NCBI GenBank assembly: GCA_014055465.1
Contig: WIAF01000013.1
Span: 31,500-95,499 of the forward strand
Origin: Nitrospira sp. CR1.1
GTDB taxonomy: Bacteria; Nitrospirota; Nitrospiria; Nitrospirales; Nitrospiraceae
Direction of reading: 5' to 3'
Length of the DNA stretch: 64,000 bases
Part shown: piece after piece, positions 1 to 9,095 of the stretch
Numbering within the stretch: position 1 is the stretch's first letter
How the letters are laid out: each line of letters starts with the position of its first letter
The notes under the pieces: generated by a model
Seen by the model: the letters and a program-made list of their open reading frames with translations, nothing else
What the model was told of the DNA's origin: nothing
The model's database searches: none
Position numbers and translations under genes: made by a program

Positions 1-80
1 CGTAGTTGTACGCCCAGGACCAAGAGGTCATTGAACACATCGCTCAGCGCACTCGTCTTCTCAGCCTGAACGGTAGCCAT
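1..80 (-). CDS. tssL: T6SS membrane protein TssL (DotU/IcmH family), N-terminus only
   Basis: Only the first 26 codons lie in the window. They read MATVQAEKTSALSDVFNDLL and continue off the left edge. The gene starts 6 bp after the tssK stop, in the common order tssJ-tssK-tssL. TssL is the inner-membrane protein that joins TssM and TssJ in the T6SS membrane complex and contacts the baseplate through TssK. The call rests mostly on gene order and on the N-terminus style (short acidic helix before the DotU domain), so it is an inference until the rest is read. Confidence 0.6.
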   Translation of the reverse strand, partial: MATVQAEKTSALSDVFNDLLVLGVQL

Positions 81-86
81 GGTTGT

Positions 87-1427
87 TCACTCCTTCGTCG
101 CCAGCAGCTGCAGCCGAAGCGATTGCAAGCTTTGGGGAACATGCAGGGCCACAATCTGGGACCTTTTGATCTCTTCCCAGAACACGCCTCGATCGTCCAG
201 GCGAAAGTATTGCTGGCCGACCCGGACCGGCAATGTGGCCGGCGGCCGCGGAGTATGGTACAGACGGACGCCCGGCATGGCGGCAGCCACAATCTCTTTC
301 AGCTTCGTCGGCGAGCCAATCCTGATGAATTGCGGCACCTGCTGGCGAATCTGGTCCTCGCTCAAATCTCCGGCCACCACCAAGAAGAACTGAGACGATG
401 CGAACGGGCGGCTTTCCGGTACTCGCCCGACCCATACATTGTCCCCGCTTGCCTCGAGTGGGATGGTCAGATAGTGCGTCGGCTGGAATCGGTCTAGGAT
501 GGCACGAATACGATGATCCAGCTCTTCGAACGTTGCCGACAGATTGTCATGGCGATAAGGAGGCACCTCCAGCGTCTCCATCGGACCCGCCAGCATCGTG
601 AGCGCGCCAGCCAGCCGGGCAAGGACGAGGTAAAGATGTTCCGGATGCACCTTTTCGACGAGACTCATGTGCTGCAGGGTGGGCAACGTGGCCACGAGGG
701 CGGCGATGAGGTGATATTTACCTAAATCCATCCCGATGGCTTCCAGTATCCCGCGCTGGGCGTTGCCATACGATCCGATTTGAGCAGCTAGGAGTTCAAT
801 GAGGCCGCGGAGCAGTCGCAGCAGGTACGGAGAAGCGGAAATCCACACGCATGACGGGATATAGGTCTCTTTCAGAGCGATGGCACCGGCCGGAGTTCTG
901 AGCAACTCGCCGAGCTTCAGGACCACCATGTCGGTTGTCGGTTCACCAGAAAATAAAATACGGAGGGTTTTTTTTGCGACCAGGATCTCACGCGAATTTC
1001 CGCCCGTCGTGGTGTCCTTCCGTTCTATGTATGCAGAAGAATATCGAGCGGCTCGAGATCCCGAATCGCCCTCCAGCGCGCAGTTGATGCCTTCCGTCTG
1101 TTCAACCGGAACTGCCAGAAACACATCCAGATGATCGACCGAGGCCGGAAACATATCGCCGATGAGACGCGTTTGGGGGGCCGAATCATCTTCCGGAATC
1201 TTTACGATGAGTCCGTCCGGCAATACCCCATGAAAGCCGAGCAAGGTAACTCGCCCGTTCGACAACCCGTCATGATCGAAGTCCAGACGCAGCGCTCCAG
1301 AGCCAAAGGCAATCAACGCATGGAAACGCTCATTCAGCTGCCACTCGTAAGATTGGTCCCACTGTTGAAATAACTGCGGCGTGAGGAGCATCCCCTCACT
1401 CCAGACGACTCGTTGGTTGTTCTCCAT
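87..1427 (-). CDS. tssK: T6SS baseplate subunit TssK
   Basis: A protein of about 446 aa of normal TssK length. The N-terminus carries the family signature: QRVVWSEGMLLTPQLFQQWD corresponds to the usual VVWSEGMFLRPQHFQQ. TssK is the cytoplasmic trimeric baseplate protein that connects the TssEFG wedge and sheath to the TssJLM membrane complex. Two starts are possible: GTG at 1442, which sits directly on an AGGAAGG, or ATG at 1427, about 15 nt after it. I prefer 1427 because family members begin a few residues before the VVWSEG motif. It lies between tssJ and tssL, so it belongs to a T6SS operon that continues to the left. Confidence 0.9.
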   Translation of the reverse strand: MENNQRVVWSEGMLLTPQLFQQWDQSYEWQLNERFHALIAFGSGALRLDFDHDGLSNGRVTLLGFHGVLPDGLIVKIPEDDSAPQTRLIGDMFPASVDHLDVFLAVPVEQTEGINCALEGDSGSRAARYSSAYIERKDTTTGGNSREILVAKKTLRILFSGEPTTDMVVLKLGELLRTPAGAIALKETYIPSCVWISASPYLLRLLRGLIELLAAQIGSYGNAQRGILEAIGMDLGKYHLIAALVATLPTLQHMSLVEKVHPEHLYLVLARLAGALTMLAGPMETLEVPPYRHDNLSATFEELDHRIRAILDRFQPTHYLTIPLEASGDNVWVGRVPESRPFASSQFFLVVAGDLSEDQIRQQVPQFIRIGSPTKLKEIVAAAMPGVRLYHTPRPPATLPVRVGQQYFRLDDRGVFWEEIKRSQIVALHVPQSLQSLRLQLLATKE

Positions 1428-1451
1428 TGTGATGTCCGGCACCCTTCCTGG

Positions 1452-1943
1452 TTAGTCCTTCAATGTCAGCTTGTGTTCATCCAAGATGAATTTGACTCTC
1501 GGAGTCCTGAACGGAACCCACGAGGACACGTCTGAAGATGTGATCTGTCGCCACAACTCCCCTTCCGGTTTGCGGAATAACGCCATGATTCCCAAAAACT
1601 GAACGCCCTTTTTCTGATCCACCTGCAACTCGACAGAGGTCTTGGTTTCAGGATAGACCGTGACTTCCTGACGTTCGAGAAGATCGCCCTCCAGCACTTT
1701 CTCATCATTCTTCCAAAGCGCTCGGAAATCAGCCCGCTCAAAACGCTCTCTGTTTTTCAGTTGATAGACGCGCACGACGACGGACAAGGGAGCGCCAGAT
1801 TCATCTGGATTCAGTCGGTGGGTCGGCAGGAGCGTCACGCGGACATCTTTCACCCCGCTTCCGCAGCCGACTGTGATCCCTCCCATGAGGAGCATGAGCA
1901 GGCAGACAGAAAGGTTAAAGATCGCGTTTCGTCTTCTGTACAT
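1452..1943 (-). CDS. tssJ: T6SS outer-membrane lipoprotein TssJ
   Basis: The protein has a positively charged start (MYRRR), a hydrophobic stretch and a lipobox ending ITVGC, so it should be lipidated and held at the outer membrane. The rest fits TssJ: a transthyretin-like beta sandwich with 'PLSVVVRVYQL', 'RADFRALW' and a C-terminal 'FILDEHKLTLKD'. TssJ anchors the TssLM complex to the outer membrane. I chose ATG 1943 over an upstream in-frame start at 1985 because it places the charged n-region directly before the hydrophobic core. This start overlaps the 3' end of the FHA gene by 29 bp, which suggests coupled translation. Confidence 0.85.
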   Translation of the reverse strand: MYRRRNAIFNLSVCLLMLLMGGITVGCGSGVKDVRVTLLPTHRLNPDESGAPLSVVVRVYQLKNRERFERADFRALWKNDEKVLEGDLLERQEVTVYPETKTSVELQVDQKKGVQFLGIMALFRKPEGELWRQITSSDVSSWVPFRTPRVKFILDEHKLTLKD

Positions 1944-3168
1944 CCAAATACCCCTTCGCAAAATGTGGTGCCAATATTTGTTCAAAGATCCTGACCTCTT
2001 CCTCTGTAAATCGTCGATGTTTCTGCTTGAACTGCTTCCAGACGCCCCACTTTTTAAAGAGACGAAAGGACGGAGGAAGACGCAGCGGCCCGATTTTCAC
2101 AGGAGCGAGTGCGAGGTCGGCTTCAATGACCGCAGGATCGAACTCTCTCAGCACGGCCCGAAGACTCTCTTCAAACCCTTTGATCAACCCGACCTGATGA
2201 AGGGCTAAATCTCGGAAGACTCGCTCGAGATCCTCCATAACCGCTTCTACCTCATTGGGATTGGACCCAGCGTCGAGGAGATAGGCCCCCACCTGTTGTT
2301 CGTTTTCTGACTGCTTGATCTGATTAGGGGCCCAATTGAGGATACGAGTCGCCTCCACCTCCAATTCACGGGCAAACTGACGCCGACCTCGCATGGACTC
2401 GACCAAATTGCCGAAGGTGATGTGGAGCACTCGATCGATTCGCCCGGCGAACTGACTCAGAAATTCAGCGCTCATCGGCGAGGGAACCCTCCGGCAATAC
2501 TTCTGCGCAATAGCCAGGAGCCCTCGATACGCGGCCTCGTTGACAGTTGGAGGCGTACGCGCTGGTGGTTCATAGCTCACCTTCATGGGGGGCACATTCG
2601 CGGGCTGACCGAGGCGTAGAGATAACGCAGCACAAATTCTTTCGATTAGAGATCTACTGTCTGGTCCATTCTGTCGTCTCAACGCCCGGCGCAGCATATC
2701 TGACAATTCCGCTTCCCGCTCCAGCGGAGCGGCTCCACTTAATTCCGCGTAACGCCGACACAACTCATACGCAACCGCATCTGCATCTCCGCGCTGAGTC
2801 GCCGTGTGAGCTTCCTCCACCACACGATGCGCGGTGCCATTGGCTTCCGGCTTCTGCAAAGAAAAGAGAATGGTGAAATCACCAATGACAATCTGATCGC
2901 CTTCCTTCAACGGATATTCACGCTGCGGCACCAACTGCTGCTCGTTCATACAAGTGCCGTTGGTACTCCCGACATCCACCAGCACGCAGGCATGATCCTT
3001 TCGCCGGATTTCGGCATGACGCGAGGACACCATCCTCTGGGGATCCTGCAACGCCACATCGTTCGAGCAGGCCCGTCCGATGGTCACCTCCCCTTGATCA
3101 AAGACATGCACCCCTGTTTGGCCACCGCCAAGATCCTTGCGCGGCTGAATTTCCAATCGAATAGCCAT
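1915..3168 (-). CDS. FHA-domain T6SS regulatory protein (TagH/Fha-like)
   Basis: A 417-aa protein with a forkhead-associated domain at residues about 20-105. The phosphothreonine-binding residues are visible: 'VTIGRACSND', 'MVSSRHAEIRR' and 'DVGSTNGTCMN'. The remaining 300 residues are mostly helical, include 'SYEPPARTPPTVNEAAYRGLL' and carry no second domain that I recognise. FHA proteins of T6SS clusters (Fha1/TagH) take part in post-translational control by threonine phosphorylation. The gene lies between a degenerate-kinase-like gene and tssJ with short or overlapping junctions. A phosphatase gene lies 13 kb away, but no active kinase is visible in this window. Confidence 0.8.
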   Translation of the reverse strand: MAIRLEIQPRKDLGGGQTGVHVFDQGEVTIGRACSNDVALQDPQRMVSSRHAEIRRKDHACVLVDVGSTNGTCMNEQQLVPQREYPLKEGDQIVIGDFTILFSLQKPEANGTAHRVVEEAHTATQRGDADAVAYELCRRYAELSGAAPLEREAELSDMLRRALRRQNGPDSRSLIERICAALSLRLGQPANVPPMKVSYEPPARTPPTVNEAAYRGLLAIAQKYCRRVPSPMSAEFLSQFAGRIDRVLHITFGNLVESMRGRRQFARELEVEATRILNWAPNQIKQSENEQQVGAYLLDAGSNPNEVEAVMEDLERVFRDLALHQVGLIKGFEESLRAVLREFDPAVIEADLALAPVKIGPLRLPPSFRLFKKWGVWKQFKQKHRRFTEEEVRIFEQILAPHFAKGYLDVQKTKRDL

Positions 3169-3176
3169 CGAGCAAA

Positions 3177-4487
3177 CTACATCCGCTCAGCCAACACGAG
3201 ATCGCAGATTCGCAGGAGATCGCGATGACGGGTCGCGGCTTCAAACAGATCTATCCTCGCCTGTTCGGCCAAATGCTTCGCAGCCCGTACTGCGCCATCT
3301 ACCGCTTCGGGCACAGATTTCTCATCTGTCCCACCCGTATTGTCACAGAAGCTGAAGCCCGGGATGCATGAGACCAGCCGCAATCCACAGATCAACGCGT
3401 CGTACCAGACGAATTCAGACATACAGACGGAGGGTGGAGTAAAGATTCCTCGCTGTTCTTCTAGTCGTCCGCTGACGCGCTTGAAGAGCGTCCAGTGATC
3501 ATCCGGGTTCAGGCCCTGAACGAGCGGCTCCAATCTCTCAAGCACCGCACTCAGCTCGTGTTGCACGTGCTCGAATGGACGAGATGAATTCACAAGGAGG
3601 CATCGAAACAACAACATCCCCAAACTATGGAAATCGCATGCATGATTGAAGGCACGATAGATTTCTGTCCGGACGTCCGAAAACACCTGTTGTTTGGCCC
3701 GTTCCAATTGCGCCCAAGCGGCCTGTGAAATTGCATCTGTCACACCGCTGACGACCACCCCCCGTTCCGCCTCCTCTACTTTTCTTGCCCACAGTGAAAT
3801 CGGTGTCATTCCACTTCCTGGCAGCCTCAGGGCTAGGCAAAATACATCGTGTTCGGAAAAATCAGCGAACGACACCGCATCGGAAAACACATGGGCTCGT
3901 ATGAGGCCGCGTGAGGCTTGCTCATCCGCATCATAGGGAATTCGCTCAACTGAACGAAGCAGGACGGTGACCGGGACTTCACGCCCCATCGGCCATTGCT
4001 TGATGGCAGGCGCAGCATAGACGGCATCAACCTCTCCAGACGGAACAACAATTTCGCGAGCCATTTCCTTCGGCATGGTTTCATGAACCAAGGATCGAGC
4101 CCCTTCCGCCACATCCAACTTCACCGCGAATGACCATCGAGCCGGCAGCCACGTAAACGTAGAGTCGCTTGCAAGCGCACTGATATGGTGGGGCGCCAGC
4201 GACAAGTGAGGACGTTGATGCTGTTGATAGAATTCGGCTACAGAACGGCAGAGGCAGGCAAATCCGCTGAGCTTCAACCACAAAAACTCAAGTGGAAGCC
4301 GATTCGCATCGTCTTGGAAGAGAAACTGTCGACCTGATGAAAATTTGGTTTCTAGAGGCGGGCAGGAATGAATCGGCTCGGGGACCGTCGACCAGTCAGC
4401 GCCTCCTAGGAGATCACAGGCCATGTCCCATCGAAGGCAAGGAACAGCAGCTCCAGATTCGGGAATCTGTGGCGCAGGATCAGGCAT
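3177..4487 (-). CDS. T6SS-operon protein with degenerate protein-kinase-like motifs
   Basis: I do not recognise a named family for this 436-aa protein. Residues 94-102 (HLSLAPHHI) align by eye with the kinase catalytic loop HRDLKPENI, but Asp, Lys and Asn are replaced by Ser, Ala and His. Residues 285-299 (DFHSLGMLLFRCLLV) look like the kinase subdomain IX segment 'DVYSLGVLLYELL'. No glycine-rich loop or N-lobe lysine is apparent, so the fold would be a truncated pseudokinase. It is the first gene of the T6SS operon, 8 bp before the FHA gene, with an AAGGTG ribosome site at the start. A role as an inactive scaffold for the FHA protein is inference. Confidence 0.55.
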   Translation of the reverse strand: MPDPAPQIPESGAAVPCLRWDMACDLLGGADWSTVPEPIHSCPPLETKFSSGRQFLFQDDANRLPLEFLWLKLSGFACLCRSVAEFYQQHQRPHLSLAPHHISALASDSTFTWLPARWSFAVKLDVAEGARSLVHETMPKEMAREIVVPSGEVDAVYAAPAIKQWPMGREVPVTVLLRSVERIPYDADEQASRGLIRAHVFSDAVSFADFSEHDVFCLALRLPGSGMTPISLWARKVEEAERGVVVSGVTDAISQAAWAQLERAKQQVFSDVRTEIYRAFNHACDFHSLGMLLFRCLLVNSSRPFEHVQHELSAVLERLEPLVQGLNPDDHWTLFKRVSGRLEEQRGIFTPPSVCMSEFVWYDALICGLRLVSCIPGFSFCDNTGGTDEKSVPEAVDGAVRAAKHLAEQARIDLFEAATRHRDLLRICDLVLAERM

Positions 4488-4870
4488 AGAGCTTTCACCT
4501 TACAGAACAAAATCCCACACGACCGGTGCAGATGACTGGGTGCGTCTGTGACGGATCGGAAGGTAGTCCTTTCACCGAAACAAATCAAGCACATAGATAG
4601 TGGAATGGAAGTATTTCGCACTTCCTCGATCTACTTGCGGAGATGTCGTGACGGAGGACGTTGTTATGAAAGTGACGTGCATCAACGGCCTTGCTTCCCT
4701 TTGTCCCGGTGGACCAATTTTTCGCCTGACCAGAACCGGAATGTACGGATCACTCTGACAAATCGCTGCCCCATCAGACGATTGCGGACAAATCGCCGCC
4801 TGACGCTTGAAATTCGTACGGATAGAACAAATGGGAATAGGTATAGATTCTGCTTTGACACCAAAACACG
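4488..4870. other. Intergenic region between divergent genes
   Basis: This 383-bp region must carry the T6SS operon promoter (leftward) and that of the small lipoprotein gene (rightward). No convincing -35/-10 pair was found. A 14-nt motif close to GACAAATCGCYGCC occurs twice, near 4757 and 4788, and could be an operator half-site. I see no RNA gene. Confidence 0.5.
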
Positions 4871-5215
4871 ATGGCGTCACACCTTGTAATCAGACCCCTC
4901 CAGCTGGCCCTGCTCGGAGTCTTCTTTCTGCAAGGTTGTGCTACTCCGGCGGGAAACTATCAGGAGCGGCACACAATCAAAAACCTGACGGTTGTGTTTC
5001 TGGATGAGGAAAGTCTTCACCGTGAATGGCAAGCGATGAGCGGACGCCAGCCGGTTATATTCGGTTCACAGTCAGGTACCGGGATCCCCACGCTGAAAAC
5101 CTTACGAGGATTTTATGATTGGCCCTCCAATACCCTCTACTGTCCGAAGTGGAACTTTGAAGTATGTGGGCACGAACTGCACCATGCGGTTCTTGGACAG
5201 TTTCATTCGGATTAG
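4871..5215 (+). CDS. Small lipoprotein with HExxH metallopeptidase motif
   Basis: A 114-aa protein with a hydrophobic N-terminus and a lipobox ending FLQGC at residue about 23, so probably a lipoprotein. Near the C-terminus the segment 'CGHELHHAVLGQFH' holds HELHH, the zinc-binding HExxH signature of small metallopeptidases. The region before it (GFYDWPSNTLYCPKW) resembles the pre-helix strand of minimal zincins. No third zinc ligand is obvious beyond the terminal His, and no homologous family is recognised. It faces the next gene tail-to-tail. The start has no clear ribosome-binding site. Confidence 0.65.
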   Translation: MASHLVIRPLQLALLGVFFLQGCATPAGNYQERHTIKNLTVVFLDEESLHREWQAMSGRQPVIFGSQSGTGIPTLKTLRGFYDWPSNTLYCPKWNFEVCGHELHHAVLGQFHSD

Positions 5216-5272
5216 CCTGCTTGGCAGCCCAGACATCAGCAATCCGCACCAAACACCCCGCGTATCTGACCT

Positions 5273-5776
5273 CTACTCTTTCAGATAGGGTCTTAGATCG
5301 GATGCCACGTCTCGCAAGACCTGGCTATCTCGTTCCCATGCCTCCATAAATAGCGCAAAGCGCGTTTTGTCATACAGCCCCGGCATCCAGGCACTCATAA
5401 ATAAATGCCCCTCCGTCGTCCATACGGCTCGCGACACTTGTGTCCGTAGATTGACGCCGTTCGCCACTGCATGGCGCTTGGGCACATCTTCCTCAGCGCT
5501 CTTTCCTGGAAAGGCTGTCTGAACCAGAATCCCGCCCTTTTGATATGACACGATGATGTGTAGCTTGGAGAAATGTCGAGCCCGCACACCCTGTTCAACC
5601 ACGTCACTCTGATATCCAAGGAAGTCGAGATGCGAAATAATTGGATCGTAGGCAGAATCAGCCCACGCCAGCGAACTTGCCCACATCGTCATGGCCGCAA
5701 GAAGGACGATGCAGAGACCAATTCGCATGGTCCTCCAGAGTGCAGTCCCTACATCCTTGCATTCATCCTGCTTCAT
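5273..5776 (-). CDS. Secreted or membrane-tethered hypothetical protein
   Basis: A 167-aa protein with a signal-like hydrophobic stretch ending SLAWADS, followed by about 120 residues of mixed alpha/beta sequence. The pattern (SKLHIIVSYQKGGILVQTAF, LRTQVSRAVWTTEGHLFMSAW, terminal helix with FMEAWERDSQVL) recalls the YbjN / secretion-chaperone-like fold. That resemblance is weak. An alternative start at 5728 has GGAGG immediately upstream and gives a cleaner signal peptide. It lies 18 bp downstream of the large FecR gene on the same strand, so the two are probably co-transcribed. Confidence 0.6.
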   Translation of the reverse strand: MKQDECKDVGTALWRTMRIGLCIVLLAAMTMWASSLAWADSAYDPIISHLDFLGYQSDVVEQGVRARHFSKLHIIVSYQKGGILVQTAFPGKSAEEDVPKRHAVANGVNLRTQVSRAVWTTEGHLFMSAWMPGLYDKTRFALFMEAWERDSQVLRDVASDLRPYLKE

Positions 5777-5794
5777 ACGCTAACAATCTCCGAA

Positions 5795-8700
5795 TTATTT
5801 TTTCGCAACCGGTACACTGATGCGTAATTCGGAGCCGGGCTCGATCCGCAAGAGCGCCGCATGTTCATCCAATACCACGGTTGAAGTCGTCCCCGCAGGT
5901 GCGCGAAATGGCGTGAACCCCTGCGGAAGTTGTATATTAGTTTTGCTCCCTGCCACTTGGATGGCTTTGCCATTGGACGATTGGAACGGCGCATTAAGAT
6001 GGTCGGTCAGGAGCCCGCATTCCCCGCTCGCGCACAAGGTATTTGTAAGCCTTAGCGTGTTGGCGGTTTGATCGAAAATCCCGAACGCATCACTGTTCAA
6101 TCGAAAGACAGAGTTTCCAGTAAGGCTCAAGAGCGTACCGCCGATGTTTAAGGTGCCGGCATTCGCCAAAGAGAACAGGTAGCCGTTCACGGTCGCACCT
6201 GTCCTCGCCAGATTTAGGAAATTACCCGCGACATCCATGGTCTTCCCGTTCAGCCGGACCAAAGCGTCACCCGGGACGAGATTGGCCCGCAGCAATTCTT
6301 TGCTCGGCCCCGTCCCTGCCAGATCGATCAGATGCCCGGTGGCAGTGAATTGACTATTCGTCACCGTCAGAATGGGAGAGCTGGCGTCCAGCAAGGCACG
6401 ATCCAGCACAAATCGTCCAATTCCCGATTCCGTAGCCCTGACGACGGCAGCAGACGAAACTTTAACCGTGGAGTCATTGACCTCCAGCAGCGGGGGGATT
6501 TCTCCCTTCGCCCGGTTGGGAATCAATTGTCCGCTTTCAAGTCGACCTGTGCCTGTGGAAAAATCCTCGATTTGAGTGGCACCAACTAGCGACGAGGTCG
6601 AGGAGTTCGGCCCTCTTAACTGACTGTCCAGCACACTTACCAGTGATATCCTAAGTTCTTCATTATTCACAATGTCTGGTCTGATAGAGCTGCCGCTTAG
6701 AACAGCGACGATCCTATCTTCGACTTCCACAAAAGCTGGTCTTTCTCCAACAGCAACGATAGCTGCCACCGAACCTTGCAATTCAGGCCTAGCGCTCTGA
6801 TGCTCAAAATAACTCAATGTTCCACTAGGTGCCGGAAGAGGTTCAGGGTCACCGAAATGATAAGGATACGCGCCTCTCGTGATGGCATTCGTGACCGTAA
6901 CGTCAGTGGCATCAGCTAGTACTATACCTCCTGATAGCTTAACGGGAGACAAGGGATCGGAATCACTTCTCGCCGTGAGTCTCGCGTCCACGAAGCTGAA
7001 GGGTGAAGTCCCAATCCCCTGGGATCGAGGCTCAAAAAATCCATTAGCCGTGGAAAACGAGTCACAATTGGCACACACTTTCCTGTCCGAACGGGAGCTG
7101 AAATCTCCCAAAATAGCGCCCTCAGCTGGGCCGGGGAAATTCGTGCTGAGAGAATCATTGACAACTGGCCTATTGTCAGTCGGAGAGCGCGCAATGATGG
7201 TCGGTAGTTTTCCAAGTGAGCCATCACTGAGCAGGGGATCAATGAATCCCCTATAGTCTTGGCTAATATTGACCCCAATATTTCCGTTTACCTCAATAGG
7301 CTTAGCGGTGATGCTAGAGACTGAGAGCCGCTGTCCTATTGATATTGATTGATTTTTCCCATCTAAACTAAACCGCAATTCTAAACCATCAAACTCGAGA
7401 AACGCGGTCGCACTGCCAATTCGTTGGGGTTCTCTTCCAAAATCAAGTAAAGAAGCAAAAATATTTGTTCGGAGTATACTTTTTTGATTCGTACCAATAT
7501 TGGTTAATTCAAACACTCCTTGAGGTGATTCAGTGCTCGTACCAGGAGTTAAGGACAGAATTCGAATTTCGTAAGGTTGAAAAGTCAGCAACTTGGTATC
7601 GACGATCCGGATTGGTTCGGCGTCGAGCTGAATCTCTGTCAGCCCGGACGGGACAAACGTACTCACCTTCGGCAATTGAAACTGCAATCTATCTCTAATC
7701 CCTCGAGATACCAAACTACTTAAAGGAGCTAGGCCTCCATGTGGCGCAAATTCCCGTGCACCACTGTCTATAAAGACCAACTCTGTTCCCTTAAATTGAC
7801 TGCGAGTTCCGTCCGCTCCTTTCGTGATTGAAACTAGCCCGAATCCACCTGGAACCGTGATTTCTGATGTAAGCGCCCTTGCATTTAGACTTGTATTAGA
7901 ATCATTGCCGTCATCTCCAATCCCTGTCCCTGCCCGATTGATCGCCGAGAGTAGGGCGGCGGTGTAGGGGTTCCCAGTGCCGAACAAACTCGCCGTGGGA
8001 TTGTTGGAATTCGATGAATTACTTGTTTGGGTCGGGTTGGTTCCAAACAGGGTCGAGATAATCGTGCCGCTTTGACTTTCTTTGCCTTCGACTGTCGTAT
8101 CAGGGTCCCCATAGAGAGCCTGCTGCAGGGCACTAACCTGTTGCATTTGCCGCTCCGAGACCAGATCGAGTCCCGCCTGCGGGGTCGCGGCATGGTGCGT
8201 TGCCGCAAGCAACATCGGTCCAGTCCCGGCTAAGGCGCCCTCGATCCCACTCGGCGTTCCCAGTGTCCCGCCGGTCACCTGTACCGACTGGCCGGACTCG
8301 ACAACGAATGGCGTTGCGCCTACGGCCCGAGTTCCAATCGTCGCCGGCCCTTCATAAACTTCAAAACGTTCGTTAAGGATCGCCTCCGTCTGCACTGGGT
8401 AGACCGGAGTATACGAGACCAGCAGTGCCCGTCCCTCTGGCTCCTGCTTCCGTTCGGTTTGCTGAGGCTCCGTGCCGACCGTGGCTTTGAGAAGACCGCC
8501 CCGGGTCGCGAGCTGCGCACCGGGCGTTTCCACGATCACCGTCTGCCCATCCCGTAAGGCACTGGCTGCGGCTGACACCAAGACGCTCCCTTTCGTGAGA
8601 TGCACGACGGTATGGCCCTCTCGCTCTTCTAACATGACATCGGACTCGCTCAACAGGGTCACAACAGCGTGATTGTTGATCAAAACCTCAGCAGAACTGT

Positions 8701-8935
8701 CACGGGCCGTTCGCACCTGTTCGCCAAATAGAATCTGTTCACTGAACCGCACTGGTCTGGCCGTCTCCCCTGCCGATACCGTGAGATCGCTTCCGCGAAT
8801 ACCTGACACGACTGCCTGGTTGTGGCGCCGCACCTCCACCCCCCGTTGCTCCATGGCCCAGATAAATCCAGGCCCCGCGAATTGCAGTGCTGTCAGGGTC
8901 ACCACAAGTAAACGGAAGAAGGGAGATGCCGGCAT
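5795..8935 (-). CDS. Large secreted FecR-domain protein
   Basis: A protein of about 1046 aa. ATG 8935 is chosen because AGGAGG sits 7 nt upstream and a signal peptide follows directly (ending GPGFIWA). Residues about 45-165 form a FecR domain: 'GEQVRTARDSSAEVLINNHAVVTLLSESDV' then 'GSVLVSAAASALRDGQTVIVETPGA'. The other 850 residues are Ser/Thr/Gly/Asn-rich and repetitive in style, with a low-complexity Asn/Ser patch near residue 310 and strand-turn repeats toward the C-terminus, like a beta-helical passenger. FecR domains usually sense or bind ligands in the periplasm. No sigma factor or TonB receptor gene is adjacent, so this is not a classic FecIRA system. Confidence 0.75.
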   Translation of the reverse strand: MPASPFFRLLVVTLTALQFAGPGFIWAMEQRGVEVRRHNQAVVSGIRGSDLTVSAGETARPVRFSEQILFGEQVRTARDSSAEVLINNHAVVTLLSESDVMLEEREGHTVVHLTKGSVLVSAAASALRDGQTVIVETPGAQLATRGGLLKATVGTEPQQTERKQEPEGRALLVSYTPVYPVQTEAILNERFEVYEGPATIGTRAVGATPFVVESGQSVQVTGGTLGTPSGIEGALAGTGPMLLAATHHAATPQAGLDLVSERQMQQVSALQQALYGDPDTTVEGKESQSGTIISTLFGTNPTQTSNSSNSNNPTASLFGTGNPYTAALLSAINRAGTGIGDDGNDSNTSLNARALTSEITVPGGFGLVSITKGADGTRSQFKGTELVFIDSGAREFAPHGGLAPLSSLVSRGIRDRLQFQLPKVSTFVPSGLTEIQLDAEPIRIVDTKLLTFQPYEIRILSLTPGTSTESPQGVFELTNIGTNQKSILRTNIFASLLDFGREPQRIGSATAFLEFDGLELRFSLDGKNQSISIGQRLSVSSITAKPIEVNGNIGVNISQDYRGFIDPLLSDGSLGKLPTIIARSPTDNRPVVNDSLSTNFPGPAEGAILGDFSSRSDRKVCANCDSFSTANGFFEPRSQGIGTSPFSFVDARLTARSDSDPLSPVKLSGGIVLADATDVTVTNAITRGAYPYHFGDPEPLPAPSGTLSYFEHQSARPELQGSVAAIVAVGERPAFVEVEDRIVAVLSGSSIRPDIVNNEELRISLVSVLDSQLRGPNSSTSSLVGATQIEDFSTGTGRLESGQLIPNRAKGEIPPLLEVNDSTVKVSSAAVVRATESGIGRFVLDRALLDASSPILTVTNSQFTATGHLIDLAGTGPSKELLRANLVPGDALVRLNGKTMDVAGNFLNLARTGATVNGYLFSLANAGTLNIGGTLLSLTGNSVFRLNSDAFGIFDQTANTLRLTNTLCASGECGLLTDHLNAPFQSSNGKAIQVAGSKTNIQLPQGFTPFRAPAGTTSTVVLDEHAALLRIEPGSELRISVPVAKK

Positions 8936-8988
8936 GATCGTCCTCCTCGCGTGAGAAATTGACTCGCATTCACAGCACGAATCTCTGC

Positions 8989-9015
8989 TTGACAGGCCTA
9001 GGTGACTTCTATACA
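8989..9015 (+). promoter_or_regulatory. Possible sigma-70 promoter for the TPR-barrel gene
   Basis: TTGACA at 8989-8994 and TATACA at 9010-9015 are separated by 15 bp, shorter than the ideal 17 bp. The site lies in the divergent region between the FecR gene and the TPR-barrel gene and points toward the latter. Weak evidence. Confidence 0.25.
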
Positions 9016-9095
9016 AGGGCAACGGCTGCCAGTGAAATCACCACGGTATAGTACGTAGCAACGTTCCCTACAGATGGCGGAAGGAGGCTACAGTA

